From the NCBI RefSeq assembly GCF_003347595.2, contig NZ_QCZK02000024.1, forward strand, positions 310,001 to 374,000: a DNA stretch of 64,000 nt. Direction: 5' to 3'. The position numbers and the translations under genes were made by a program. The notes below the pieces were generated by a model that saw nothing but the letters and a program-made list of their open reading frames with translations, made no database searches and was not told the DNA's origin. Source of the DNA: Botryobacter ruber (GTDB taxonomy: Bacteria > Bacteroidota > Bacteroidia > Cytophagales > Hymenobacteraceae). Of the stretch, positions 18,309 to 26,476 are shown piece after piece (positions within the stretch are counted from its first letter, which is position 1; each line of letters begins with the position of its first letter).

Positions 18309-19253
18309 CTCATAAAAATCCTGCACAATGCCTCTGCCCCCAAAGCTCTCTTTGTTCCAGATCAGCCCTTCGTTCAGCTCCCGCCCCTCCTGCTCGGTAG
18401 ATTTGCCAAAGTCGAAATATTTTTTGTGCGGGTAAACCGTGTGCAGCAGGTAGTGCACCAGCGCATCTAAAGCGTAAATAGCCCGTCCGCGTGCCGTGGT
18501 GGCGATGTACTGGCAATGCGCTACTTCCGTCGTTTCGTAGATAATGATACCGGCCTGTATTACGCCTGCTTCGGTGGCTGTGAAGAGTTTGATGTTCTTC
18601 GGAAAGCGCTGCGCCAGCTGCCGGAGTTCGGCTGCCGTGTGCACCGGGCAGCTCCCGTACTTTTCCTGCAGGAGCTGCTGCTGCACTTTCATAAAGTTTT
18701 CATAATCGCCGGACTGGCCAAGTTGCAGATTCATTCCGGAGGCTTTGGCGATCTGCCATTTCCGGGTACGGGCATAGCCGGGAGCCTGCTGCAGTTCGAT
18801 GGTGGAGCCGATGTCGCGGCGGTACAGGCGGGCGTTAAACCGGAACAGGGCGTACAGGTCTTCTTCGGCGGGCAGCCGGTGGTAGATGTGCGGAATGGCT
18901 TTGTAGAACAGCTTTTTTGCGCCCTGCAAAGCAAAATAGCGGCACAGGGCTTCGAACACCTCCAGCATCAGGGCCACTTTCATGGTGCTGTCGCTGACGA
19001 TGCCGCCATAAGTTACGCCGCCATGCGAGTAAATTGCTTCGCCTTGCTGGTTGGCGGGCAGCAGCGCGAGCAGCCTGCCTTTGCGGTAGAACAGCAGCGA
19101 ATGGTCCTGAAAGCGGTCGGCGTGGTACTCCAGGTAGTCCCGGTACAGCAGAAAGGTGCCGTTCTTCGAGCCGGCCACAAAAGCATCCCAGGCTGTTTTG
19201 TGCCGGGTTTCATACCTTACTACTTCAATCACCTGCTCGTCTTTAACACGCAT
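18297..19253 (-). CDS. FemAB-like GNAT acetyltransferase-fold protein
   Basis: A 318-residue cytoplasmic protein resembling the GNAT/FemAB-like group (Acetyltransf_6 type). These often sit in cell-envelope or exopolysaccharide contexts and transfer acyl or aminoacyl groups. Visible are a two-lobed pattern with LLALLPANQ and HGGVTYGGIV in the first half, and the conserved end YFDFGKSTEQEGRELNEGL, LIWNKESFGG in the second. No signal peptide or membrane helix. The extreme C-terminus (YELQL) is encoded within an R1 repeat. Substrate unknown. The R2 array upstream separates it from the histidine kinase gene. Confidence 0.75.
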   Translation of the reverse strand: MRVKDEQVIEVVRYETRHKTAWDAFVAGSKNGTFLLYRDYLEYHADRFQDHSLLFYRKGRLLALLPANQQGEAIYSHGGVTYGGIVSDSTMKVALMLEVFEALCRYFALQGAKKLFYKAIPHIYHRLPAEEDLYALFRFNARLYRRDIGSTIELQQAPGYARTRKWQIAKASGMNLQLGQSGDYENFMKVQQQLLQEKYGSCPVHTAAELRQLAQRFPKNIKLFTATEAGVIQAGIIIYETTEVAHCQYIATTARGRAIYALDALVHYLLHTVYPHKKYFDFGKSTEQEGRELNEGLIWNKESFGGRGIVQDFYELQL

Positions 19254-19316
19254 TGCCTATTATGCTATTCCTGTAGAAGACGCTCGCAGGTCTGAAAGAC
19301 GCTGCGAGGTCACCAC

Positions 19317-19366
19317 AACTTTCTAACTCTCTAACTCTCTAACTCTCTAACTCCTAAACTTCCTCA
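19317..19366. repeat. R2 repeat array abutting the histidine kinase stop
   Basis: Four copies, on the + strand, of TTCTAACTC/TCTAACTCTC units. On the minus strand they follow the TGA stop at 19364-19366 directly and read in gene sense. Confidence 0.75.
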
Positions 19367-20539
19367 CCTGTTCAGCACAATCCGGAAGGTGGCGCCCTTT
19401 CCTACTTCCGACGATTTTACATACAACCGGCCCTGGTGGTAGTTGTCGATGATGCGTTTGGCAAGTGCCAGTCCTAAGCCCCAACCTCGCTTTTTGGTGG
19501 TGTAGCCGGGCAGAAATACCGTATCCATTTTGCTTTTAGGGATGCCTTTGCCGGTGTCGGTAATATCGAGGGCGATCTGGCTTTTGCCCAGCAGCGAGAG
19601 GTGGAGCGTAATGCTGCCTTTTCCTTCCATGGCATCTACGGCATTTTTGCAGATGTTTTCGATCACCCAGTCGAACAGCGACACGTTTACTTTGGCCGTA
19701 ATTTCAGGCGGAAAATCGGAGAAGACTTTGAACACCACTTTGCTCGAAATGCGGTTCTGCAGGTAATTGATGGCATTCTGGGTGACCTGGAAGATGTTTT
19801 CGTCGCGGAGCAGCGGCACGGAGCCAATGTTGGAGAAGCGCTCGGTTATCACCTCCAGCCTTCTGACGTCCTTCCAGAGTTCCTCCACAATCGGCTCGTT
19901 CTCAAACTTGGGGCTGTACTTCATGTACTCGTACCAAGCCATGAGCGACGAGAGCGGCGTGCCCAGCTGGTGCGCGGTTTCCTTGGCCAGCCCCACCCAC
20001 ACCCGGTTCTGCTCCGCCCGGCGCGAGTAGCTGAAGGTAAAGTAGGCAATCAGGGCAAAGCTGGCAATCACCATCAGCTGCACGTAAGGGTAGTACCGCA
20101 GCTCCGACAGCAGATCGGAGTCTTTGTAGAATACATAATTGACAGAACCCTCGGCCCAGGGCACCACAATCGGCTCGTGCTGCGCCTTCATTTTCCTGAT
20201 TTCGCGCTGCAACAACTCATTTTTTCGCTCTTCGGAAATGTTTTCGGGCAAATCCATGTTCTTGGTATCGAGTATGTTCTCGTCCTCGTCTGTCAGGATA
20301 ACAGGAACTGTGTGATTCGACGACAGGATTTCCTGCTCGATAAACACGATGTTGTCGTCGCTGGAGGCATTGATCATGTACCGCAGGCCCTTGGCATACA
20401 GGTGCACAAGCTCCTGCTCCCGCTCCGACAGCTTACTGACCAGAATATTGGTGTAGGTAATGGTAGCAGCGCCTATAATTAAAGCGACAACAACGACAAT
20501 AAGTTTAATCCTGTTCTTTTGGGAATAGATGAGTATCAT
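19364..20539 (-). CDS. Membrane sensor histidine kinase
   Basis: A 391-residue two-component sensor. TM1 is at about 12-30, an extracytoplasmic region at 35-148 and TM2 at about 153-171. The dimerisation/phosphoacceptor segment is KETAHQLGTPLSS with His190. The ATPase domain (about 285-390) has N-box Asn295/Asn299 (ENICKNAVDAM), G1 Asp328-Gly330 (DTGKGIP) and G2 GWGLGLALAKR (352-362). There is no HAMP domain and no response regulator nearby, so it is an orphan here. The periplasmic signal is unknown. It is divergent from hemA. Confidence 0.93.
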   Translation of the reverse strand: MILIYSQKNRIKLIVVVVALIIGAATITYTNILVSKLSEREQELVHLYAKGLRYMINASSDDNIVFIEQEILSSNHTVPVILTDEDENILDTKNMDLPENISEERKNELLQREIRKMKAQHEPIVVPWAEGSVNYVFYKDSDLLSELRYYPYVQLMVIASFALIAYFTFSYSRRAEQNRVWVGLAKETAHQLGTPLSSLMAWYEYMKYSPKFENEPIVEELWKDVRRLEVITERFSNIGSVPLLRDENIFQVTQNAINYLQNRISSKVVFKVFSDFPPEITAKVNVSLFDWVIENICKNAVDAMEGKGSITLHLSLLGKSQIALDITDTGKGIPKSKMDTVFLPGYTTKKRGWGLGLALAKRIIDNYHQGRLYVKSSEVGKGATFRIVLNR

Positions 20540-20620
20540 GCACGGTAGACGAAAATCAGCTGAAATTAGTATAATTTCGTTTATATGACCAAGGAACTTT
20601 CATTTTAAAGAATCAAAACT

Positions 20621-20628
20621 TAAATTTG
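20621..20628 (+). promoter_or_regulatory. -7 promoter element for hemA
   Basis: TAAATTTG, exact TAnnTTTG, 25 bp before the hemA ATG. It overlaps an upstream in-frame TTG (20626), which argues against that TTG being the start. Confidence 0.65.
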
Positions 20629-20652
20629 CACCCTAGTATCTCAACTAATATT

Positions 20653-21930
20653 ATGCTTCAGAATTTCAAAGCAATCAGCCTGTCTCATAAGAAAGCGCCG
20701 CTGGATATCAGGGAACTGATTGCCTTAGATGAGACCGCCTGCCGGCAGTTCCTGGAAACGCTGAAAAATTACCTGAAAGCTTCTGATATCCTGGTGCTCT
20801 CTACCTGCAACCGCACCGAAGTTTATTACAATGCCGACATCGACTACAGCGCCGAAATTGTGAAGCTGCTCGGTATTACCAAAGGCATTGCCAACATCAG
20901 CAACTATTTCGATTTTTTCACCATCCTGAACGAGCACAACGACGCCGTACAACACCTGTTCGAAGTGTCGATGGGGCTGGAGTCGCAGGTGGTGGGCGAT
21001 ATGCAGATTACCAACCAGGTGAAGCAGGCGTACCAGTGGGCCGCCGACAGCGAAACCACCGGTCCGTTCCTGCACCGCCTGATGCACACTATTTTCTTCA
21101 CCAACAAACGGGTGGTTCAGGAAACAGCTTTCCGCGATGGCGCAGCTTCTACCTCTTATGCCACTGTAGAACTGCTCGAAGAATTAACATCCGAAATTAC
21201 AGACCCGGCCATACTGGTGGTAGGCCTGGGCGAAATTGGCGCCGACGTTTGCCGCAACCTGCGCGACTCCGGCCACAAAAACGTAAAGATCACCAACCGT
21301 ACGCTGGCCAAAGCTGTGCCGCTGGCCGAGGAGTGTGGCATGGAAGTACTGCCTTTCGAGGATATTGTGCAGGGCCTGAAAGAAGCTGATGTCATTATCT
21401 CGTCTGTTTCGCGCGAAACGCCGTTCTTTACCAAAGAAATGATCAAGCGCCTGAACGTGCTGTCGTTCAAGTTCTTTATAGACCTGTCGGTGCCGCGCAG
21501 CGTGGAGGCAAATGTGGAAAGCATACCAGGCGTGCTGGTGTATAACATCGACACCATTCAGAACAAAGCTTCGGAGGCGCTGCAGCAACGCATCAACTCC
21601 GTGCCGAAGGTAAAAGAAATCATTACCGAATCTATCGAGCAGTTCAACGACTGGTCGAAGGAGATGATGGTATCGCCTACGATAAACAAGCTGAAGAATG
21701 CACTGGAAGCGATCCGGCAGGAAGAGATGGCGCGCTACCTCAAAAAGCTGGACCCGGCAGAAATGAAGCGGATGGATAACATCACCAAATCCATGATGCA
21801 GAAAATACTGAAGCTCCCGGTGCTGCAACTGAAAGCAGCCTGCAAACGGGGCGAGGCCGAAACGCTGATCGATGTGCTCAACGACCTGTTTAACCTGGAG
21901 AACCAGTCGGCGGATGTGGAGCACCGTTAA
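20653..21930 (+). CDS. hemA: Glutamyl-tRNA reductase HemA
   Basis: Reduces glutamyl-tRNA(Glu) with NADPH to glutamate-1-semialdehyde, the first committed step of C5-pathway tetrapyrrole synthesis. The catalytic Cys52 lies in STCNRTEVY. The substrate domain includes GLESQVVGD, and the NADPH-binding Rossmann segment VVGLGEIGADVCRNL follows. A C-terminal dimerisation helix follows from about residue 330. From the ATG at 20653 it has 425 residues, normal for the family. The frame extends to a TTG at 20626, but that codon is inside the promoter. A strong hairpin follows the gene. Confidence 0.96.
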   Translation: MLQNFKAISLSHKKAPLDIRELIALDETACRQFLETLKNYLKASDILVLSTCNRTEVYYNADIDYSAEIVKLLGITKGIANISNYFDFFTILNEHNDAVQHLFEVSMGLESQVVGDMQITNQVKQAYQWAADSETTGPFLHRLMHTIFFTNKRVVQETAFRDGAASTSYATVELLEELTSEITDPAILVVGLGEIGADVCRNLRDSGHKNVKITNRTLAKAVPLAEECGMEVLPFEDIVQGLKEADVIISSVSRETPFFTKEMIKRLNVLSFKFFIDLSVPRSVEANVESIPGVLVYNIDTIQNKASEALQQRINSVPKVKEIITESIEQFNDWSKEMMVSPTINKLKNALEAIRQEEMARYLKKLDPAEMKRMDNITKSMMQKILKLPVLQLKAACKRGEAETLIDVLNDLFNLENQSADVEHR

Positions 21931-21972
21931 TTTAGTGAACCTGCAAATTTTCTTAGTGAATATTTAAATACC

Positions 21973-22014
21973 AAAGCCCCTGTTACTACTTTTTCAGCTG
22001 GTAACAGGGGCTTT
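21973..22014 (+). terminator. Terminator-like hairpin after hemA
   Basis: Arms AAAGCCCCTGTTAC and GTAACAGGGGCTTT pair perfectly. The T tract is short. Position between convergent hemA and the ArsR gene suggests it may serve both. Confidence 0.75.
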
Positions 22015-22062
22015 AACATTCTGTCGACTTAACAGGCGGGTGCTTCTCCGTATAGTCTTTTT

Positions 22063-22371
22063 TTAGATATCGATGCAGCATTCTTCAAGGCAATCTATTA
22101 CATCAATTAATTTTGGGATTGAGAGTGAATAATAGATTTTGGTGCCTACTTTAAAAGAGGACAGTACGCCTTTGTCTTTTAAAGTGATAAGGTGCTGTGA
22201 TGCAATAGCCTGAGGCAGGTCCAGATACTTATAAATTTCGGTTACAGTCATCTTTTCCTCCTTTCCCAACAGGTCCACAATGGCCAACCGCTTCGGGTGA
22301 GCCAGCACTTTGAGCATGGCAGCCGCCTTATCTATTTTTTTTGATTCAATTCGAGATAACAAACTTTTCAT
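22063..22371 (-). CDS. ArsR-family winged-helix transcriptional regulator
   Basis: A 102-residue DNA-binding protein with a winged helix-turn-helix at about 20-90: LKVLAHPKRLAIVDLL, recognition region LPQAIASQHLITLKDKGVL and wing KVGTKIYYSL. The C-terminus DCLEECCIDI holds three Cys residues that could bind metal or sense redox, though the classical ArsR metal motif (ELCVCDL) is absent. The gene is more AT-rich than most neighbours. It is divergent from anmK with a 121-bp shared upstream region, so regulation of anmK or of itself is possible but unproven. Confidence 0.88.
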   Translation of the reverse strand: MKSLLSRIESKKIDKAAAMLKVLAHPKRLAIVDLLGKEEKMTVTEIYKYLDLPQAIASQHLITLKDKGVLSSFKVGTKIYYSLSIPKLIDVIDCLEECCIDI

Positions 22372-22479
22372 AATTTAAAAATCTACCTAACAGTTTCTAC
22401 ATACATTTAACTTTCTTTTTGTCACTTTAAGAATTATACGGCAATTGCAATATTTGGCTGATAACCATTCAAAGCTTTT

Positions 22480-22487
22480 TAAATTTG
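22480..22487 (+). promoter_or_regulatory. -7 promoter element for anmK
   Basis: TAAATTTG, exact match to TAnnTTTG, ends 5 bp before the anmK ATG, implying a leaderless or nearly leaderless transcript. The nearest TTG (22454-22456) is 23 bp upstream, slightly far. Confidence 0.55.
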
Positions 22488-22492
22488 CTCAT

Positions 22493-23563
22493 ATGAATAC
22501 TTATCACGTGGTCGGATTAATGTCAGGCACCTCCCTGGATGGCGTTGACATAGCATTATGTAGATTTACGTATGAAAACCGAAATTGGATATATAAGATA
22601 CTTTATGCTAATACATTAGAATATGACCACCGTTGGATTGGCTGTCTCCGCGATGCCGAAACGACAACGGGCCGAAACTTAATTGCATTAGATCATGATT
22701 ATGGAAAGCACCTGGGGCAGCTGGCAAAAAAATTTATTAGTGAACATGGTATCCGTCCCGACTTTGTTTCTTCGCATGGCCACACCATCTTTCACCAGCC
22801 CCAACAGCACATCTCGCTGCAGCTCGGAAACGGCGCTTACCTTGCCGCACATGCCGGTGTACCCGTGGTGTGCGACTTCCGGACGCTGGATATTGCCTTA
22901 GGCGGACAGGGAGCGCCACTGGTACCCATCGGCGACGAACTGCTTTTTAAAGAATATGATTTCTGCCTGAACCTGGGCGGCATTGCCAACGTGTCTTTTT
23001 CTGAAAGCGGACGCAGGGTTGCGTTCGATACCGGCGCCTGTAACATGCTGCTGAATACCCTTGCCAACGAAACAGGCCTCCCCTACGACCAGGACGGGCA
23101 GCTGGCCCGCCGGGGCACATTGCAACAGGTCCTGCTGCAGGAACTAAACGCCCCGGCTTATTTTTCAGCACCATACCCTAAATCACTCGGGAAAGAATGG
23201 GTATTGTACAATAGTTTAGCTTCACTGGCTGCCTCCAAAGCCTCTCCGGCAGATAAGCTGCATACGGCCTGCCACCATATCGCCGTTCAGGTAAAAAAGG
23301 CATTGCCCGTCCTGCACCAGGGGCAGCACCGGGTCCTGCTGACTGGCGGCGGCGCGTTTAACGTATACCTGGTAGAGCTGCTGCAGCAATACCTGGGCGC
23401 GGATTTCCGGGTTGAGGTGCCGGCTCCGGAGATTGTTTCGTTTAAGGAGGCGCTTATCTTTGCTTTCCTGGGGGTGCTCCGCTGGCGGGGCGAGGTAAAC
23501 TGCCTCAGCAGCGTTACAGGCGCTTCACACGACAATGTCGGGGGAGCCATTTATTACGGATAG
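22493..23563 (+). CDS. anmK: Anhydro-N-acetylmuramic acid kinase AnmK
   Basis: Phosphorylates and opens 1,6-anhydro-MurNAc to MurNAc-6-phosphate during peptidoglycan recycling. The ATP-binding N-terminus VVGLMSGTSLDGVDIA, the HGHTIFHQP motif, LNLGGIANVS, FDTGACNMLL and TGGGAFN are all present. The ATG at 22493 gives 356 residues; an upstream in-frame TTG (22445) lies before the promoter element and is rejected. The first 250-300 bp are notably more AT-rich than the rest of the gene. Confidence 0.95.
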   Translation: MNTYHVVGLMSGTSLDGVDIALCRFTYENRNWIYKILYANTLEYDHRWIGCLRDAETTTGRNLIALDHDYGKHLGQLAKKFISEHGIRPDFVSSHGHTIFHQPQQHISLQLGNGAYLAAHAGVPVVCDFRTLDIALGGQGAPLVPIGDELLFKEYDFCLNLGGIANVSFSESGRRVAFDTGACNMLLNTLANETGLPYDQDGQLARRGTLQQVLLQELNAPAYFSAPYPKSLGKEWVLYNSLASLAASKASPADKLHTACHHIAVQVKKALPVLHQGQHRVLLTGGGAFNVYLVELLQQYLGADFRVEVPAPEIVSFKEALIFAFLGVLRWRGEVNCLSSVTGASHDNVGGAIYYG

Positions 23564-23627
23564 CACCTGCGGTCCGGCTTTCTCCTTTATTATAATGTAC
23601 CTTTTTACAATTCTTTAAAAGCAACGT

Positions 23628-24854
23628 ATGCAAGCACTGCTCGAAAAGTTTGAGAACAAAAGGCCGGAAATTGTTTTTGAATGGAAAGACGCTGAAACAG
23701 AGGCCGAAGGCTGGGTGGTCATCAATTCCCTGCGGGGTGGTGCTGCCGGTGGCGGTACCCGCATGCGTGCCGGCCTCGACCGGCAGGAAGTGGAGTCGCT
23801 GGCCAAAACAATGGAGGTAAAGTTTACGGTTTCCGGTCCGGCCATCGGGGGCGCCAAGTCCGGCATTAACTTCGACCCTACTGACCCGCGCAAACGGGGG
23901 GTGCTGGAGCGCTGGTACAAGGCGGTGTACCCGCTGCTCAAAAACTACTACGGCACCGGCGGCGACCTCAACATCGACGAAATAGAGGAGGTTATCCCGA
24001 TAACCGAAGAGTATGGGCTGTGGCATCCGCAGGAGGGGATTGTAACCGGCTATTTTAATGCGACGGAGCCGCAGAAAATAAAAAAGATCGGGCAGCTGCG
24101 GCAGGGAGTTAGCAAGGTGCTGGAAGATCCGACCTACACTCCCTTCGGGGAACGCAAATACACCATTGCCGACATGATTACAGGCTACGGTGTAGCCGAA
24201 GCAGTACAGCATTACTATACGCTCTGGGGCGGCCATCCGGAAGGCAAGCGCGCCATTATACAGGGCTGGGGCAACGTGGGGGCAGCGGCAGCATATTACC
24301 TGGCCGCCAGGGGCGTGCGGATAGTGGGCATCATCGATCGGGCCGGCGGACTTATTAATCCCGATGGCTATTCATTTGACGAAGTGCAGCAGCTGTTTTA
24401 CGACCGGCAGCAGAATGCGCTGCACGCGCACAACCTGCTTCCGTTTGAGGAAGTAAACAGCCGCATCTGGTCTGTAAAAACAGATATTTTCATTCCGGCG
24501 GCTGCCTCGAAGCTGGTAACGCGGCAACAGCTGGAGCAACTGATCAACTGCGGCCTGAAAGTAATCTCCTGTGGCGCCAATGTACCGTTCCAGGACCCGG
24601 GCATTTTCTTTGGTCCCACCATTGATTTTGCCGACCAGCACGTGTCTGTTATTCCTGATTTTGTGGCTAATTGCGGCATGGCGCGCGTGTTTGCCTACCT
24701 GATGGAAAGCGGCGCTGCAATAACAGACGAAGCCATTTTTTCGGATGTGTCTGCCACCATACGCCGGGCGCTGGAACAGACGTATACCCACAACTCAAAA
24801 AAAATTGAAATAGCGAAAACAACGCTCGAAATTGCGCTCAGCCAACTTCTGTAA
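23628..24854 (+). CDS. Glu/Leu/Phe/Val dehydrogenase family protein
   Basis: A 408-residue NAD(P)-dependent amino-acid dehydrogenase. The N-terminal dimerisation/substrate domain shows SLRGGAAGGGTRM, the catalytic-Lys segment GGAKSGI and GGDLNIDE. The C-terminal Rossmann domain starts around AIIQGWGNVGAAAAYYLA. It differs from the leucine dehydrogenase at 35592-36692, so the window holds two divergent paralogues. Glutamate specificity is plausible but unproven. The mscS gene follows after 8 bp, suggesting co-transcription. Confidence 0.9.
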   Translation: MQALLEKFENKRPEIVFEWKDAETEAEGWVVINSLRGGAAGGGTRMRAGLDRQEVESLAKTMEVKFTVSGPAIGGAKSGINFDPTDPRKRGVLERWYKAVYPLLKNYYGTGGDLNIDEIEEVIPITEEYGLWHPQEGIVTGYFNATEPQKIKKIGQLRQGVSKVLEDPTYTPFGERKYTIADMITGYGVAEAVQHYYTLWGGHPEGKRAIIQGWGNVGAAAAYYLAARGVRIVGIIDRAGGLINPDGYSFDEVQQLFYDRQQNALHAHNLLPFEEVNSRIWSVKTDIFIPAAASKLVTRQQLEQLINCGLKVISCGANVPFQDPGIFFGPTIDFADQHVSVIPDFVANCGMARVFAYLMESGAAITDEAIFSDVSATIRRALEQTYTHNSKKIEIAKTTLEIALSQLL

Positions 24855-24862
24855 AAACGTTT

Positions 24863-26005
24863 ATGAACAGGGAAATCAGAGAAATTTTAGGTTATGAATT
24901 TCTGGGTAACACCGTTACCAACTTTTTAATTTTTGCCGGCATCCTGCTGCTGGGCTTTATCTTAAAGAAAGTACTTTCCAAGCTCTTGTCGCACATCATG
25001 TTCCGGCTGGTCGACCGCTTTTCGCAGGAAGAAGGCCAGGACGAGAATACCTTCAAACGCTTTTTGCTGCAGCCCCTCGAGGTGCTGATCATGCTGGTGG
25101 TTTTGTTCTTTGCTTTCCAGGCGCTAAAGTACCCGCTCAACCCTTCCATCAAACCTGACGATGCTATCATCATCAAATCTTATGAGCCGATACTAAAAAT
25201 AGTAAGGGGCATCTATAAAATCTTTATGATTGTGGCCGTTACCTGGGTTATTCTTCGCTTCGTTGATTTTATAGGCTTAATCTTCAGAAGAAGAGCCGAG
25301 AAAACACAATCGAAGCTCGACGACCAGCTGATCCCTTTTTTCAAGGATTTTGCCAAAGCCCTGATCTCGATTTTTGCGTTCCTGGTGATACTTGGTTCTG
25401 TTTTCGGGCTGGATGTAGGCACGTTTGTGGCAGGCCTGGGAGTAGGCGGCCTGGCAATTGCCTTTGCAGCCAAGGAAAGCCTGGAGAACCTGCTGGCTTC
25501 GTTCACCATCTTCCTGGACCAGCCTTTTGTAGTCGGCGACCTGGTGGAAGCGGGCGGCATTACCGGCACCATCGAGAAAATCGGTTTCAGGAGCACGCGC
25601 ATCCGCACGCTCGAAAAAACTTTTGTTACCGTGCCGAACAAGTCCATGATAGACAAGCCGCTCAACAACCTGACGCTGCGCACTTTCCGGCGGGTTAACT
25701 TCGACATTAACCTCACCTACGACACCACCTCCGAACAAATCAAAGCCATTACACAGGACCTACAGGAGTTTATCGACAACCACCCCAAAACCAACCAGGA
25801 TGGCCGCATCCGGTTCCATAACCTGGGCGCTCACTCCAAAGATGTGATGGTACTTTATTTTGTAGATACAACCGACTGGAACGAGTTTATTGATGTGCGG
25901 GAGGAAATCGCTTTTAAGATCATCGATATTGTGGAAGGCCACGGCGCAGACTTTGCTTTCCCGACAAGTACGGTTCTTCTGCAACAGGTACCGGACAGGC
26001 CATAG
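24863..26005 (+). CDS. MscS-family mechanosensitive channel
   Basis: A 380-residue small-conductance mechanosensitive channel that would release solutes on osmotic downshock. Four or so membrane helices lie in the first 210 residues. The pore-lining helix is VAGLGVGGLAIAFAAKE, followed by the MscS beta domain with DQPFVVGDLVE, GTIEKIGFRSTRIRT and VPNKSMIDKPLNN. A C-terminal alpha/beta domain completes it. It lies 8 bp after the dehydrogenase gene, so probably the same transcript; a terminator follows at 26130. Confidence 0.94.
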   Translation: MNREIREILGYEFLGNTVTNFLIFAGILLLGFILKKVLSKLLSHIMFRLVDRFSQEEGQDENTFKRFLLQPLEVLIMLVVLFFAFQALKYPLNPSIKPDDAIIIKSYEPILKIVRGIYKIFMIVAVTWVILRFVDFIGLIFRRRAEKTQSKLDDQLIPFFKDFAKALISIFAFLVILGSVFGLDVGTFVAGLGVGGLAIAFAAKESLENLLASFTIFLDQPFVVGDLVEAGGITGTIEKIGFRSTRIRTLEKTFVTVPNKSMIDKPLNNLTLRTFRRVNFDINLTYDTTSEQIKAITQDLQEFIDNHPKTNQDGRIRFHNLGAHSKDVMVLYFVDTTDWNEFIDVREEIAFKIIDIVEGHGADFAFPTSTVLLQQVPDRP

Positions 26006-26050
26006 TAGCTATTTTATTTACCTGGCTTCTAAAGCTGGCTATTTCCAGGC

Positions 26051-26128
26051 TGCTGCACCCGCCACCACAGTCTCTGCAGCTCGAAAATGATAAAACTGGC
26101 AGCAGAGGCTGTGGTGGCGGGTGCAGCA
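26051..26128. repeat. Near-perfect inverted pair of R1 repeats
   Basis: Left arm 26051-26080 and right arm 26099-26128 are reverse complements at 28 of 30 positions, around an 18-bp loop. The right arm contains AGAGGCTGTGGTGGCGGGTG. It immediately precedes the mscS terminator. Confidence 0.85.
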
Positions 26129-26129
26129 T

Positions 26130-26159
26130 AAAAAAGCCGGAGAAGCTCCGGCTTTTTTT
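26130..26159 (+). terminator. Intrinsic terminator after mscS
   Basis: AAAAAAGCCGGAG and CTCCGGCTTTTTTT pair around AAG, a textbook GC stem with T tract; the A-rich 5' side lets it work on both strands. Confidence 0.88.
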
Positions 26160-26476
26160 CACCCTTATATCTTCAACCATTGGTTCTGAAATAGTTATGC
26201 TGTTACTGCTGCACAATATCAGAACCCGGATTTAAAAGTAATAATTCCAATTTATTTTATAAATTCTTTCATTTGCCATAATCTGGTAGTATAACGGGCG
26301 GCAAAACCTATAGTTTTATCAGAAGTGGAAATTATACCATTTATGGCCTTAAAAGTTAGTGAATTGCTAAATTTTATGGGTATACGTATATTTACCATGT
26401 TCCATATTTACAATTTTATGGAGCAAAAGCAACTGCTGAAATGGATTTTGTTGTGGCAGAGCGGGTTGTTCCTAAA

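Larger units (their letters stand above)
26006..26476. other. Intergenic region between convergent mscS and AsmA genes
   Basis: Holds the inverted R1 pair (26051-26128) and a terminator (26130-26159). The remaining 300 bp are AT-rich with no gene, RNA or promoter that I can support. Confidence 0.6.

Noticed and set aside
20626..20652. TTG as HemA start
   Set aside because: It sits inside the TAAATTTG promoter element; the ATG at 20653 gives the conserved N-terminus.
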